Shown here: in pieces, positions 1 to 8,906 of the stretch
How the letters are laid out: every line of letters begins with the position of its first letter
Position numbering within the stretch: position 1 is the first letter of the stretch
NCBI GenBank assembly: GCA_035565335.1
Contig: DATMSO010000094.1
Coordinates: 1 to 35,829 of the forward strand
Length of the DNA stretch: 35,829 nt
Direction of reading: 5' to 3'
Source: Methylovorus sp035565335
GTDB lineage: Bacteria; Pseudomonadota; Gammaproteobacteria; Burkholderiales; Methylophilaceae
Made by a program: the position numbers and the translations under genes
The notes under the pieces: generated by a model
What the model saw: only the letters and a program-made list of their open reading frames with translations
The model's database searches: none
What the model was told of the DNA's origin: nothing

Positions 1-518
1 TAATTCAATATCTAAGCCTATCATCGCTAATTTTTTATTATTTGCAGAGATGAATAAGATAACTAATTTTAAATAGTGATTCAGGCCTGCAGCATTAATT
101 TATTATTTCTTTGCACCTTGATTTTTTAATGCTAGAAGAGCGTGGTTTTCAGACTGGAAGAGGTGTGCCCTGCCCATAAAAAAAGCATTTTAACGGATTA
201 TATGGACATGACGTGACGGACTAAATAAGTAAAATTCGAGTTTATATTCGTTCAACTTATATTGAATTGATAGCTGAATAACTTTATGTTGGATCGGCTG
301 GTCATGATTTGATTAATGGCAATTCCAGAATGGGACTTGAGGTTATGTACCAACTGAAATTTGGGTGGGTAATGCCGAAGAGCGCGTATTTGAAAGCGTG
401 TCTTTAAGACTAATCTTGGCAGTTAGCGGGTATGAAGGCACATCTTAAATAATGCACCCTTTACGTTATGCATGGGAGTGCTGTTAGCGGTCAAGGGTTC
501 GTGTTATCGCCGAGCTTG
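1..518. other. A+T-rich region with no supportable gene
   Basis: This stretch downstream of lipA has a base composition unlike the rest of the window: 33 of the first 120 bases are G or C, while the coding DNA to the right is clearly G+C-rich. Both strands are broken by frequent stops. Two short open stretches on the plus strand (about 282-410 and 341-448) lie in different frames and lack a convincing start or ribosome-binding site. I found no clear terminator for lipA; a weak 6-bp inverted repeat (456-461 with 493-498) has a loop of more than 30 bases. The region may be the edge of an accessory segment or decayed sequence. Confidence 0.5.
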
Positions 519-1499
519 TTACAGACCTGCTGCGTGAGCTTGCTGATCTGCGTGATAAGACGAGCGCACCATAGGGCCGCAGGCGGCATGGGTAAAGCCC
601 ATGGCCAGCGCTTCCTGCTCAAACTGAGCAAAGCGTTGCGGAGTGACGAAGCGCAGCACAGGAAGATGGTGCGGACTAGGTTGCAGATATTGGCCCAAGG
701 TCAACATGGTCACACCATGCCGGCGCAAATCCTGCATGACTTCCAGGATTTCCTCATCGGTTTCGCCCAGGCCCAGCATCAGGCCCGATTTGGTGGGAAC
801 CTCCGGATGTTTTTCGCCAAAGGCTTGCAGCAAATCAAGCGAGTTTTGATAGTCCGAGCCCGGCCGCGCCTGCTTGTACAGACGTGGCACGGTCTCCAGA
901 TTGTGGTTCATGACGTCGGGTGGTGCTTGAGTCAGTATCTCCATGGCGCGATCCAGGCGGCCGCGAAAATCCGGCACCAGTATCTCCACCTTGATCTCTG
1001 GCGAATGCGAGCGTACAGATCGGATGCAGTCGACAAAATGTTGCGCGCCGCCATCCTTGAGGTCGTCACGGTCCACACTGGTAATCACTACATAACGCAA
1101 ACGCATCTGCGCGATCGTACGGCCCAGGTTTTCCGGCTCGTTCACATCCGGCGCCAGCGGTTTGCCGTGTGCCACATCGCAAAAGGGGCAGCGACGTGTG
1201 CAGATATCGCCCAGGATCATGAAGGTGGCCGTGCCGCCACTGAAGCATTCGCCGATATTCGGGCAGGAGGCTTCTTCGCAGACCGTGTGCAGATTGTTCT
1301 CGCGCAAGACCTGCTTGATCTCCTGAAAACGTGCGCTGTCAGGCACTTTCATGCGTATCCATTCCGGTTTGCGCATGGCCGGTTGCGGCACAATCTTGAT
1401 CGGAATGCGCGCGGTTTTGGCCGCACCGGTTTCCTTGATGCCTGCTACCTTGCGTGGCGGCGTCGCCGGAGGCGGGGTGATTTCCAGGATATCGCTCAT
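519..1499 (-). CDS. lipA: Lipoyl synthase LipA
   Basis: Radical-SAM enzyme that inserts two sulfur atoms into octanoyl groups carried by lipoyl-dependent proteins (2-oxoacid dehydrogenase E2, glycine cleavage H protein); it acts in the cytoplasm. The 326-aa length is typical. Both cluster motifs are visible: the auxiliary [4Fe-4S] set C74, C79, C85 (CX4CX5C) and the radical-SAM set C100, C104, C107 (CX3CX2C). The C-terminal RSSYHA motif, whose serine ligates the auxiliary cluster in the family, lies at about 312-317. The start overlaps the lipB stop as ATGA (1496-1499), so translation is probably coupled to lipB. It is the last gene of the minus-strand run that starts at mreC or mreB. Confidence 0.98.
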   Translation of the reverse strand: MSDILEITPPPATPPRKVAGIKETGAAKTARIPIKIVPQPAMRKPEWIRMKVPDSARFQEIKQVLRENNLHTVCEEASCPNIGECFSGGTATFMILGDICTRRCPFCDVAHGKPLAPDVNEPENLGRTIAQMRLRYVVITSVDRDDLKDGGAQHFVDCIRSVRSHSPEIKVEILVPDFRGRLDRAMEILTQAPPDVMNHNLETVPRLYKQARPGSDYQNSLDLLQAFGEKHPEVPTKSGLMLGLGETDEEILEVMQDLRRHGVTMLTLGQYLQPSPHHLPVLRFVTPQRFAQFEQEALAMGFTHAACGPMVRSSYHADQQAHAAGL

Positions 1500-2137
1500 A
1501 GGTATTCGGTTCTCAATAATTCGTGTTCAGTATATCCCAGCTTGCCCGCCAGCAAGGCAAGCAGCGCGTCGCCGGCTTGCGTGGGTGTCAGTCGCAGGCC
1601 AAGGTCACGAGTTTGGGCGACCGGCATGCCTTTATAGCCGCAGGGGTCAATCGCGCTGAATGGCGCCAAGTCCATGTCCACATTCAAAGCCAGGCCGTGA
1701 TAGCAGCGTTGCTGCTTGATGCGCAAACCCAGCGAGGCAATCTTCGCCTCACCAACATAGACCCCCGGCGCATCTGCACGCGCGTACGCGGTGACGCCAT
1801 GTTGCCCGAGCAGGTGCACAATGCTTTGCTCCATGGCATTTACCACATCGCGTATTGTCCAGCCTTGCCGTTCCAGATCCAGCAACAGGTAAATCACCAC
1901 CTGGCCCGGGCCGTGGTAGGTGATCTTGCCACCGCGATCCACCGGCAGCAGCGGAATATCCGTGCGTAGGGGCGGGGTGGCATCCCGACGATTCAGCCCC
2001 AGAGTGTAGATCGGCGGGTGTTCGGTCAGCCAGAGTTCATCCGGCGTGGCCGCATCGCGACGGGCGGTAAACTCCTGCATGGCATGCCAGGTGTCCTCAT
2101 ACCCGCGCAAGCCGAGCCGGCGAATATGCAAGGGCAT
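1496..2137 (-). CDS. lipB: Octanoyl-ACP:protein N-octanoyltransferase LipB
   Basis: Transfers octanoate from acyl carrier protein to the lipoyl domain lysine, providing the substrate of LipA encoded just downstream. The 213-aa protein shows the family signature RGGKITYHGPGQ at 68-79, the catalytic lysine K132 in GEAKIASLG, and the acyl-accepting cysteine C166 in DPCGYKGM. All expected active-site residues are present. Only two bases separate its start from the ybeD stop, and no good ribosome-binding site is visible there, so translation may be coupled. Endogenous lipoate synthesis is the expected role; a salvage ligase (LplA) is not present in the window. Confidence 0.97.
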   Translation of the reverse strand: MPLHIRRLGLRGYEDTWHAMQEFTARRDAATPDELWLTEHPPIYTLGLNRRDATPPLRTDIPLLPVDRGGKITYHGPGQVVIYLLLDLERQGWTIRDVVNAMEQSIVHLLGQHGVTAYARADAPGVYVGEAKIASLGLRIKQQRCYHGLALNVDMDLAPFSAIDPCGYKGMPVAQTRDLGLRLTPTQAGDALLALLAGKLGYTEHELLRTEYL

Positions 2138-2139
2138 GC

Positions 2140-2406
2140 TTACAGAACGACCTTGACGCTGGGGTGCGAAGTCAGGGCGCGATAAATATCATCGAGCTGC
2201 GGTTTGGAGGTGACATACACGTAGCAGGTCAGGCTGATATAGCGGCCGCCGGAGCTGGCGCGCATTTCAACGCGGGTGGCATCAAATTCCGGTGAATGCA
2301 GTCGGATGACCTCCACGACCGTGTCGGAAAAGGCGTCGTGCGTTTCGCCCATGACCTTGATAGGAAAGTCACAGGGGAATTCAATCAGAGTTTCTTGATC
2401 AGCCAT
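2140..2406 (-). CDS. ybeD: YbeD/DUF493 family protein
   Basis: Small (88 aa) conserved protein of the DUF493 (UPF0250) family, which has an ACT-like ferredoxin fold and often sits beside lipB in proteobacteria. The start at 2406 was chosen because GGAG lies seven bases upstream and the following sequence (MADQETLIEFPCDFPIKVMG) matches the usual N-terminus. A longer in-frame reading would add 31 residues with no family resemblance. The start overlaps the end of dat by eight bases. Its molecular function is not established; association with lipoate metabolism is inferred from gene order only. Confidence 0.9.
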   Translation of the reverse strand: MADQETLIEFPCDFPIKVMGETHDAFSDTVVEVIRLHSPEFDATRVEMRASSGGRYISLTCYVYVTSKPQLDDIYRALTSHPSVKVVL

Positions 2407-3271
2407 GAGGGGTCTCCGCGCTACGCATAATGTGGTTTTTATAAAGCTGGTAAGCCTTATACATGCGTTTGAATATGGGGCCGGGCAGGCCGTTTGCAAT
2501 GGGGGTGTCGTCCAGCCTGACGATGGGCAGAATCTCTTTGGTGGATGAGGTCATCCACAGCTCATCGGCGCCACGAATGCGTGCTTCGGGGAAATAGCCA
2601 ATATCGACCGCAATGCCTTCGTTCTCTGCCAGTTCCAGAATCAGATCATAGGTAATCCCGGGCAGCATATGCTGGTCTTTGGGTGGTGCCAGAATCACCC
2701 CTTTATCGACCGCAAAGATATTGCTGGCGGCGCCCTCGGTCAGCATGCCATCACGGAACAGGATGGTTTCCACCGCGCCTTCATCGACCGCCATCTGGCG
2801 TAACAGCACATTGGGCAGCAGGGAGATAGCCTTGATGTCGCAATGGTCCCAGCGGATATCCTGGCTACTGATGGCGACCGCGCCGCTTTCCACCATGCTG
2901 GCCGGCGGTGTGATCAAGGGATTGCTCATCATGAACACAGTCGGCTCCACATGCGCGGGAAAGGCATGGTCGCGTGGTGCAGGTCCGCGCGTGACCTGAA
3001 TGTAAATCGACTGGTCTTCCGCGCCATTGCGCTTCACCAGTTCTTCGATATGGCGACACCAGGTGGCGGTATCGTACAGATTGGGAATGCGCAGACTAGC
3101 CAGGCTAGCGTTCAGTCTGCGCAAATGTTCCTGCAGGCGGAAAGGATGGCGCGAATAAACCGGGATCAGCTCATACACGCCATCGCCGAAGATGAAGCCG
3201 CGATCCAGTACCGGAATACGGGCTTCTTCTATCGGCATGAAGGCGCCGTTCAGGTACACGATCTGCGACAT
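2399..3271 (-). CDS. dat: D-amino acid aminotransferase (class IV PLP enzyme)
   Basis: PLP-dependent fold-type IV transaminase, 290 aa from the chosen start (MSQIVYLNGAFMP). The Schiff-base lysine is K147 in CDIKAISLLPN, and the cofactor-binding glutamate is E179 in LTEGAASN. The RGPAPRDHAFP segment at about 95-105 resembles the carboxylate-trap region typical of D-alanine transaminases rather than branched-chain (IlvE) or aminodeoxychorismate-lyase (PabC) relatives. The expected reaction is D-alanine plus 2-oxoglutarate to pyruvate plus D-glutamate. An upstream in-frame extension would enter dacC and is unlikely. Its neighbour dacC releases D-alanine from the cell wall, so the pair may link wall trimming with D-amino-acid turnover; that link is inferred. 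Substrate range cannot be fixed by sequence alone. Confidence 0.85.
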   Translation of the reverse strand: MSQIVYLNGAFMPIEEARIPVLDRGFIFGDGVYELIPVYSRHPFRLQEHLRRLNASLASLRIPNLYDTATWCRHIEELVKRNGAEDQSIYIQVTRGPAPRDHAFPAHVEPTVFMMSNPLITPPASMVESGAVAISSQDIRWDHCDIKAISLLPNVLLRQMAVDEGAVETILFRDGMLTEGAASNIFAVDKGVILAPPKDQHMLPGITYDLILELAENEGIAVDIGYFPEARIRGADELWMTSSTKEILPIVRLDDTPIANGLPGPIFKRMYKAYQLYKNHIMRSAETPHG

Positions 3272-3275
3272 GAAC

Positions 3276-4412
3276 TCAGGCAAACCAGAGTTTGATGGTA
3301 TCCCACAGACGGCCAAATAGACCGGCAACTTCGATATTCTTGGCGGCAACCAGGGTGCGCTTGTCGATCAGCTTGTCATCCAGGAAAAACTCGATGGTGC
3401 CAACATCCTGCCCGGCGCTGATCGGTGCTACCAGCGGCTGGCGGCTGGTTACCTTGGCTTTTACGCGGGCATATTCCCCCTTGGGCAGGGTGATGGAGAG
3501 ATCAGCCGGCACGGTAGCGGCGACGACATTCTCCTGGCCTTTCCATACCTTGAGCTGGTTGATTGGCTGGCCGCGCTTGTATACCAGATGGGATTCATAG
3601 AACTGGAAGCCGTAGTTCAATAACTTCTGACTTTCGGTAGCGCGAGCGCTATCCGAAGGCGTACCTAGCACAACCGAGATCAATCGTGTTTCACCGCGCT
3701 TGGCCGACGAAATCAGGCAGTAGCCAGCGGTCTTGGTGTGGCCGGTTTTCATGCCATCCACATATGGATCCAGCCACAACAGGCGGTTGCGGTTAGGCTG
3801 GGTAATGTTGTTGTAGCTGTACTGTTTTTGCGAATAAAGACGTTTGTAATCTTCAGGAAAGTCACGGATCAAGGCAGCTGCCAGCAGCGACAGGTCATAA
3901 GCCGTAGTGTAATGCTGCGGATCAGGCAGACCGGTGGCATTCATGAAATGGGTATTTTTCATGCCCAGGCGTGCGGCTTCCTTGTTCATGAGATCAGCAA
4001 AAGCTTCTTCGGTGACGGCAATGCCTTCAGCCATGGCAATCGACGCGTCATTCCCCGACTGGATGATCATGCCGTGCAGCAACTCATCGACGGTTACCGG
4101 GCGGTTGGGCTCGACAAACATCTTGGAGCCTTCGACTTTCCAGGCCTTAACGCTGATGGGCAGCGTCTGGGTCAATTGCAGATGCCCATTCTTTACTGCC
4201 TTGAACGAGAGGTAAGCAGTCATCAGTTTGGTGAGCGAGGCAGGTTCGACACGCTCATCGCCAGCTTGCTGGGCGATGGTGGACTGGCTGTTGAAGTCGC
4301 GCAACACATAAGACTTCACTGCGAGTGAAGGCGGAGGTGGAATATCGGCTGCCTGCACCGTAATACTGAAGACAGCGGCAACCAGGGTAAAAATGCGTGA
4401 AATATAAGACAT
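3276..4412 (-). CDS. dacC: D-alanyl-D-alanine carboxypeptidase (PBP5/6 type)
   Basis: Periplasmic low-molecular-mass penicillin-binding protein that trims the terminal D-Ala from peptidoglycan pentapeptides. The 378-aa protein begins with a Sec signal peptide (cleavage probably after the ITVQA segment near residue 21). The serine peptidase motifs are S59-L-T-K62, S119-G-N121 and K222-T-G224. A C-terminal beta-sandwich domain (about 270-360) precedes an amphipathic tail, LFGRLWDTIKLWFA, which anchors PBP5-type enzymes to the outer face of the inner membrane. AGGAAG lies just upstream of the start. It sits 17 bases after rlpA and four before dat. The exact paralogue (dacA or dacC) cannot be decided. 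Confidence 0.95.
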   Translation of the reverse strand: MSYISRIFTLVAAVFSITVQAADIPPPPSLAVKSYVLRDFNSQSTIAQQAGDERVEPASLTKLMTAYLSFKAVKNGHLQLTQTLPISVKAWKVEGSKMFVEPNRPVTVDELLHGMIIQSGNDASIAMAEGIAVTEEAFADLMNKEAARLGMKNTHFMNATGLPDPQHYTTAYDLSLLAAALIRDFPEDYKRLYSQKQYSYNNITQPNRNRLLWLDPYVDGMKTGHTKTAGYCLISSAKRGETRLISVVLGTPSDSARATESQKLLNYGFQFYESHLVYKRGQPINQLKVWKGQENVVAATVPADLSITLPKGEYARVKAKVTSRQPLVAPISAGQDVGTIEFFLDDKLIDKRTLVAAKNIEVAGLFGRLWDTIKLWFA

Positions 4413-4430
4413 GGCTTCCTACTTTGAAAA

Positions 4431-5399
4431 TTACTTGCGGATAACGATGGCGGTAGTGCCCAGCGTCTGCTTGATGTTGGCTGCAGCGCGGTCGGCTTCC
4501 GCCCGGCTGCTATATGGCCCCAGCAGCACGCGATAGGTGCCGTTATTATACCAGCTCTGGGTGGCGACATTGCCGGCCAAGCCTTGCTCCCTGATCTTGT
4601 TGCTCAATGCGTCGGCATTGGGCTGTAATTTGAATGCGCCAACTTGCACATAATCGCCGCTGGCAATGGTGGCGGTGTTGTCCACTTGCGGCAGGGCATT
4701 GGCCGTGGCTGGCTGTGGCAATGGTGTATCGCTGACCGGTGCGCTCGGTGGCGGCATCGGTGTTGCCGGAGCCGGCGTTACTACCGAAGGCAAAGGCTTG
4801 GCGCCGGGGCGGGTGTCGATGGCTTCCACCTCGACCAGGCCACTGCCTTTCTGGCTCAGGCGCAGCTTGTAGGCTGCCGCATACGAAAGATCAATCAGGC
4901 GATCGCTATGGAAAGGGCCGCGATCATTGATACGCACAATCACCGAACGGCCATTCTCAGGATTGGTGACGCGAACGTAGCTGGGCAGTGGTAGCGTGGT
5001 GTGCGCGCCTGTCATGCCATACATGTCGTAGATTTCCCCGCTGGAGGTTTTCTGGCCGTGATAGCGGCGGCCATACCAGGAGGCAATGCCGCGCTGCTTG
5101 TAAGGCTGATATTCGGTCATCGGCTTGTACGATACGCCGAGTGCAATATACGGACGATTGGCGCGCGGCAACAAGGCTTCTGCGCGCGGCACGGCATCAG
5201 GAATGGCATCGATATCGGCCGGTGGGTTGTCACCCGGGCCGTCATCCAGATAATAGCCCCCGCGTTTTGGGGCTGGCGCCGTTGTAGTACCGGGGGTGCT
5301 GGCTCCCGGGGTAGTGTCAGGTTTGACGGTGGTACTGCCACCGCACGCGCTTAGCCAGAGTGGAATAACAAAGGCAATCAGATAACGAGGTAGGCTCAT
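4431..5399 (-). CDS. rlpA: Septal ring lytic transglycosylase RlpA family lipoprotein
   Basis: Outer-membrane lipoprotein of the RlpA family, which in Pseudomonas cleaves denuded glycan strands. The lipobox LSAC gives a lipidated cysteine at C19. A Pro/Ala-rich linker leads to a double-psi beta-barrel domain (about 103-195, GIASWYG to VEVEAID). The catalytic residues expected for active RlpA are visible: E122 in SGEIYD, and D159 and H164 in NDRGPFHSDR. A second low-complexity linker leads to a C-terminal SPOR domain (about 248-320), which binds septal denuded peptidoglycan. The start overlaps the rodA stop by one base (TGATG), the classic rodA-rlpA arrangement. Confidence 0.95.
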   Translation of the reverse strand: MSLPRYLIAFVIPLWLSACGGSTTVKPDTTPGASTPGTTTAPAPKRGGYYLDDGPGDNPPADIDAIPDAVPRAEALLPRANRPYIALGVSYKPMTEYQPYKQRGIASWYGRRYHGQKTSSGEIYDMYGMTGAHTTLPLPSYVRVTNPENGRSVIVRINDRGPFHSDRLIDLSYAAAYKLRLSQKGSGLVEVEAIDTRPGAKPLPSVVTPAPATPMPPPSAPVSDTPLPQPATANALPQVDNTATIASGDYVQVGAFKLQPNADALSNKIREQGLAGNVATQSWYNNGTYRVLLGPYSSRAEADRAAANIKQTLGTTAIVIRK

Positions 5400-6493
5400 C
5401 AGGAAGTCACCAGTTTTTTATGGGTGTGTATGCTCATCAAAATACCAAAACCCAGCAGCAGGGTCACCAGAGAGGTGCCACCGTAGCTGATCAATGGTAA
5501 TGGAACGCCAACGACCGGTAAAATTCCACTGACCATGCCGATATTGACGAAAACATAGGTAAAAAAGGTGAGGGTGATGCTGCCGGCCAGCAGTCGGCTG
5601 AACATATTTTGTGCCTGCGCGGCAATCACCATGCCGCGGCCGATGATCAGGGTGAACAGCAGCAATAGCAGCAGGTTGCCCATCAGGCCGAACTCTTCGC
5701 CGAACACGGCGAAGATGAAGTCGGTGGTGCGTTCCGGCAGAAAATCCAGCTGCGACTGCGTGCCATGCAGCCAGCCCTTGCCCGCCATGCCGCCGGAGCC
5801 CAGGGCAATGGTGGCCTGAATGGTGTGATAGCCGGCACCCAGCGGGTCCTGATACGGGTCAAACAGTATTTCAATCCGCTTGCGCTGATAGTCATGCAGC
5901 ATGGTCCAGAAGATGGGCGCCATGACCCCGGCAAACACCGCTAGGCCGATCAGCAGACGCCAGCTCAGGCCCGCGAGAAACAGTACATAAAAACCGGAGG
6001 AAGCAATCAGCAGGGAGGTGCCGAGGTCAGGCTGCTTCATGATGAAAGCGACGGGAATCGCCAGCAGCAATGCTCCGATAGCGTGGTTGCTCAGGCTCAG
6101 GGTGTTATCGCGCCGCGAAAAATACCAGGCCAGCAACATGGGCACCGCGATTTTCATCAGCTCGGAAGGCTGGATGCGGGCAACCCCGATATGCAGCCAG
6201 CGGCGTGCGCCATGGCTGATTTCGCCGAAGAAAAATACCCCCACCAGCAATACCATGCCGAGGATGTAAAGCGGCAGTGCCAGTCGTTCCAGATGCTGGG
6301 GTGCGATATTGGCGGCAACCCACATGATGGCAAGCGCCGCGCCCATGTTGGCAGCTTGCGACAGCACGCGATCCACATTTTGGCCGGACGCGCTATATAG
6401 CACAAACAAACCCACCAGCATGGTAAACAGCAGGCTGCCCATGAGGAAGGAGTCGATATGTCTCACGACATAAGAGCCGAAGCGGTTAATCAT
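5399..6493 (-). CDS. rodA: Rod-shape SEDS glycosyltransferase RodA (MrdB)
   Basis: Inner-membrane SEDS-family peptidoglycan polymerase of the elongation machinery, partner of PBP2. The 364-aa protein is almost entirely hydrophobic helices. Family signatures seen include GARRWLHIG followed by QPSELMK (about 110-125), the KQPDLGTSL segment carrying the catalytic-site Asp, and the C-terminal GVPLPLISYGGTS motif. The ribosome-binding site GAGGAGG lies inside the end of mrdA, and the start overlaps the mrdA stop by eight bases, so the two partners are tightly coupled. Full length, no anomalies. Confidence 0.97.
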   Translation of the reverse strand: MINRFGSYVVRHIDSFLMGSLLFTMLVGLFVLYSASGQNVDRVLSQAANMGAALAIMWVAANIAPQHLERLALPLYILGMVLLVGVFFFGEISHGARRWLHIGVARIQPSELMKIAVPMLLAWYFSRRDNTLSLSNHAIGALLLAIPVAFIMKQPDLGTSLLIASSGFYVLFLAGLSWRLLIGLAVFAGVMAPIFWTMLHDYQRKRIEILFDPYQDPLGAGYHTIQATIALGSGGMAGKGWLHGTQSQLDFLPERTTDFIFAVFGEEFGLMGNLLLLLLFTLIIGRGMVIAAQAQNMFSRLLAGSITLTFFTYVFVNIGMVSGILPVVGVPLPLISYGGTSLVTLLLGFGILMSIHTHKKLVTS

Positions 6494-8417
6494 GCAGTTC
6501 CTCCTCGTGCGCGGGTTCCGGGGCGTTGGTTACCGCGGCATCGGCGGCAGGCACCGGCGGTGGCGGCTCTTTGCCCAAGAGGTAATAGTCCATGATCTTG
6601 CGGGCGATCGGGCCCGCCGTAGAGCCGCCATGGCGGCCGTTTTCCACGATAACGGCTACGGCAATCGTCGGATCATCGGCGGGTGCATAGGCGATGAACA
6701 AGGCATGATCCAGATGCCGCTCGTTGATCTTGCTCTCGTTATATTTTTCATTCTGCTTGATGCCGATCACCTGCGCGGTACCGGTTTTGGCGGCGATGGC
6801 ATAGGGGCTGCCTGCGCCCACGCTCGCTGCCGTGCCGCCTGGCAGCGTAACGTTGACCATGCCTTGCGTCACAATTTCCACATGGTGCGGATCAAGGGTC
6901 ACGCGATCCACCACGACCGCCGGATTAGGGGTGACAACGCCATTGCGAGCATCCTGAATGCTACTGACCAGCCTTGGCCGCATGGCAACCCCTTTATTTG
7001 CCAGGATGGCGGTCGCCTGCGCCAGTTGTAATGGGGTTACCAGCGTATAGCCCTGGCCAATGCCGGTGATCACGGTTTCGCCGGGGAACCAGCGTTGCTT
7101 CCAGCGCTTCCATTTCCATTCAGGCGTTGGCAGCAGGCCGCTCATTTCGCCTTTCATGTCGATGTCGGTTTTGCGGCCAAAGCCGAAGTGGCTGACAAAG
7201 GACGTCAGGCGCTCAATGCCCATATCCAGCGCCAACCCGTAAAAGAAGGTATCGCAGGAGACGGTGATGGCGCGTTGCACATCCACCTGGCCATGTCCGC
7301 CTGGTTTCCAGTCGCGATAGCGGTGGGAGCTGCCGGGCAGCATGAAATAGCCGGGGTCGCTGATGCTGAACGGTGGCTCGCGTTTGCCCGCCTCCAGGCC
7401 GGCTAGCGCCACAAAAGGCTTGAAGGTCGAGCCTGGTGGATAAATGCCGCGCATCGGGCGATTGATCAAGGGCTTGTCGATGGACTCGTTCAGCGCTTTC
7501 CAGCTTTCGCTGTCGATGCCATCCACAAACAGGTTGGGGTCGAAGGTCGGTTGGCTCACATACGCCAGCACTTCACCATTTTTGGGGTTGATCGCCACCA
7601 TGGCGCCGCGGTGATCGCCAAACGCTTCTTCGCCTATGCGTTGCAGCTTGCTGTCTATGCTCAGGATCAGGTTATCGCCGGGCACCGGTGGCGTGCTCGA
7701 CAATACCCGCACGGCGTGACCATCCGCATCGATTTCCACTTGCTGGAAGCCAGTGGTGCCATGCAGCTGGCGTTCGTAATATTGCTCAAGCCCGCTTTTG
7801 CCGATGTGGTCCGAACCCTTGTAATTCGATAATTCATTGGCTTCAGACAGGGCTGTCAGGTCGCGATCATTAATACGGCCGATGTAGCCCAGCATATGCG
7901 CGCCAAGATTATTTTCCGGGTAATGGCGGAACAGGCGCGAGCGGATTTCCACCCCATGGAAACGGTAGCGGTTGACCGCAAAGCGCGCGGCTTCCACCTC
8001 ATTCAGATGCGTGCGTATCGGCACGCTTTCAAAGCTGTGGCTCTGCGCGCGCAGTTTCTTGAAACGCTTGCGGTCGGCTGCGCTTACCTCAATAAATTCG
8101 CTGATTTCATTGATGGTATCTTCTACATTCTTGACCTTGGAGGGCGTGATTTCCAGTGTGTAGGCAAAGAAGTTATGCGCCAGTATCACGCCATTGCGAT
8201 CCAGGATCAGGCCGCGATTCGGCACGATGGGCACCAGGGAGATGCGGTTGTTTTCTGCCAGCGTCTGGAAATAGTCGTACTTCAGCATTTGCAGGAAGAA
8301 GAAGCGGCTGCCGAGAATGCCGAAACACACCAGCACCAATACGGCCATGAATGCCAGGCGCAGGCGGAAGTTATGCTGTTCCAGCTGGTAGTTGCGGAGC
8401 TCGGAGCGGTAGTTCAA
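6486..8417 (-). CDS. mrdA: Penicillin-binding protein 2 (MrdA), elongation transpeptidase
   Basis: Class B penicillin-binding protein that cross-links peptidoglycan during rod elongation. Of 643 residues, a short cytoplasmic tail and one membrane helix (about 20-43) are followed by the pedestal domain and the transpeptidase domain. The motifs are S330-T-F-K333, S387-C-D389 (the SxD form usual in PBP2) and K544-T-G546. The start codon is TTG at 8415-8417. It is the first in-frame start after the mreD stop, and the next ATG lies inside the membrane helix, so TTG appears genuine. An AGGA element sits about ten bases upstream. The mreD stop is six bases away. Confidence 0.96.
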   Translation of the reverse strand: MNYRSELRNYQLEQHNFRLRLAFMAVLVLVCFGILGSRFFFLQMLKYDYFQTLAENNRISLVPIVPNRGLILDRNGVILAHNFFAYTLEITPSKVKNVEDTINEISEFIEVSAADRKRFKKLRAQSHSFESVPIRTHLNEVEAARFAVNRYRFHGVEIRSRLFRHYPENNLGAHMLGYIGRINDRDLTALSEANELSNYKGSDHIGKSGLEQYYERQLHGTTGFQQVEIDADGHAVRVLSSTPPVPGDNLILSIDSKLQRIGEEAFGDHRGAMVAINPKNGEVLAYVSQPTFDPNLFVDGIDSESWKALNESIDKPLINRPMRGIYPPGSTFKPFVALAGLEAGKREPPFSISDPGYFMLPGSSHRYRDWKPGGHGQVDVQRAITVSCDTFFYGLALDMGIERLTSFVSHFGFGRKTDIDMKGEMSGLLPTPEWKWKRWKQRWFPGETVITGIGQGYTLVTPLQLAQATAILANKGVAMRPRLVSSIQDARNGVVTPNPAVVVDRVTLDPHHVEIVTQGMVNVTLPGGTAASVGAGSPYAIAAKTGTAQVIGIKQNEKYNESKINERHLDHALFIAYAPADDPTIAVAVIVENGRHGGSTAGPIARKIMDYYLLGKEPPPPVPAADAAVTNAPEPAHEEELHD

Positions 8418-8423
8418 TCGGGC

Positions 8424-8900
8424 TTAATCCTGATCCGTGTGGCCTTGGATGCCAAGGCGGGTGAAGATCACCGCCAGCCATAGCATGATGCCGCTGATAC
8501 AAGGGTAGAAATAGCCCCAGCCTGGACTCTCGCCACCGGCAAACATCTTGAGGATGAGCAAGGTCACCTGGTTGAACACCAGCAGGGCAAACACATACGC
8601 GGCTTGTTGCCAGATGTTGAACAGGGTCAGACGCCGCTGATAACTCAAGGCAAAGAACGCGGTCAGCGCATACGCCAGCGCCGCCTGGCCAAACAGGCCG
8701 CCGGTCGCCAGGTCAATCACCAGGCCGGCAAACCAGGCCGTGCCAATGTTGCATAAGTGCGGTGCACGCAGCAGCCAGTACAGCAAGACCAGCAGCACAA
8801 AGTCTGGCCGTATGGTCAATGCGGCTCCCGACCAGGGCAGAAGCTGACACAACAGTGCCACAAGGAGGGTCAGGTAGATGGAGCTGAGGTTGGGGCGCAT
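8424..8900 (-). CDS. mreD: Rod shape-determining protein MreD
   Basis: Small inner-membrane subunit (158 aa, about five to six hydrophobic helices) of the MreBCD elongation complex. Sequence conservation is low in this family, but the opening hydrophobic stretch, the RPDFVLLVLLYWLLRAPH segment near residues 31-48 and the GLVIDLATGGLFGQ loop near 60-73 are typical. It lies between mreC (six bases upstream) and mrdA (six bases downstream), the canonical order, which supports the call more strongly than residue identity does. Confidence 0.93.
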   Translation of the reverse strand: MRPNLSSIYLTLLVALLCQLLPWSGAALTIRPDFVLLVLLYWLLRAPHLCNIGTAWFAGLVIDLATGGLFGQAALAYALTAFFALSYQRRLTLFNIWQQAAYVFALLVFNQVTLLILKMFAGGESPGWGYFYPCISGIMLWLAVIFTRLGIQGHTDQD

Positions 8901-8906
8901 GTCAGG

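Noticed and set aside
282..410. Short frame with GSAGHDLINGN, similar to an RTX calcium-binding repeat
   Set aside because: Only one partial repeat, no start or flanking repeats, in A+T-rich DNA with frequent stops; chance similarity is likely.
468..1637. 389-codon open frame on the plus strand
   Set aside because: It lies opposite lipA and lipB, both of which have complete catalytic motifs; the translated sequence is rich in H, R, Q and A as expected of an antisense shadow.
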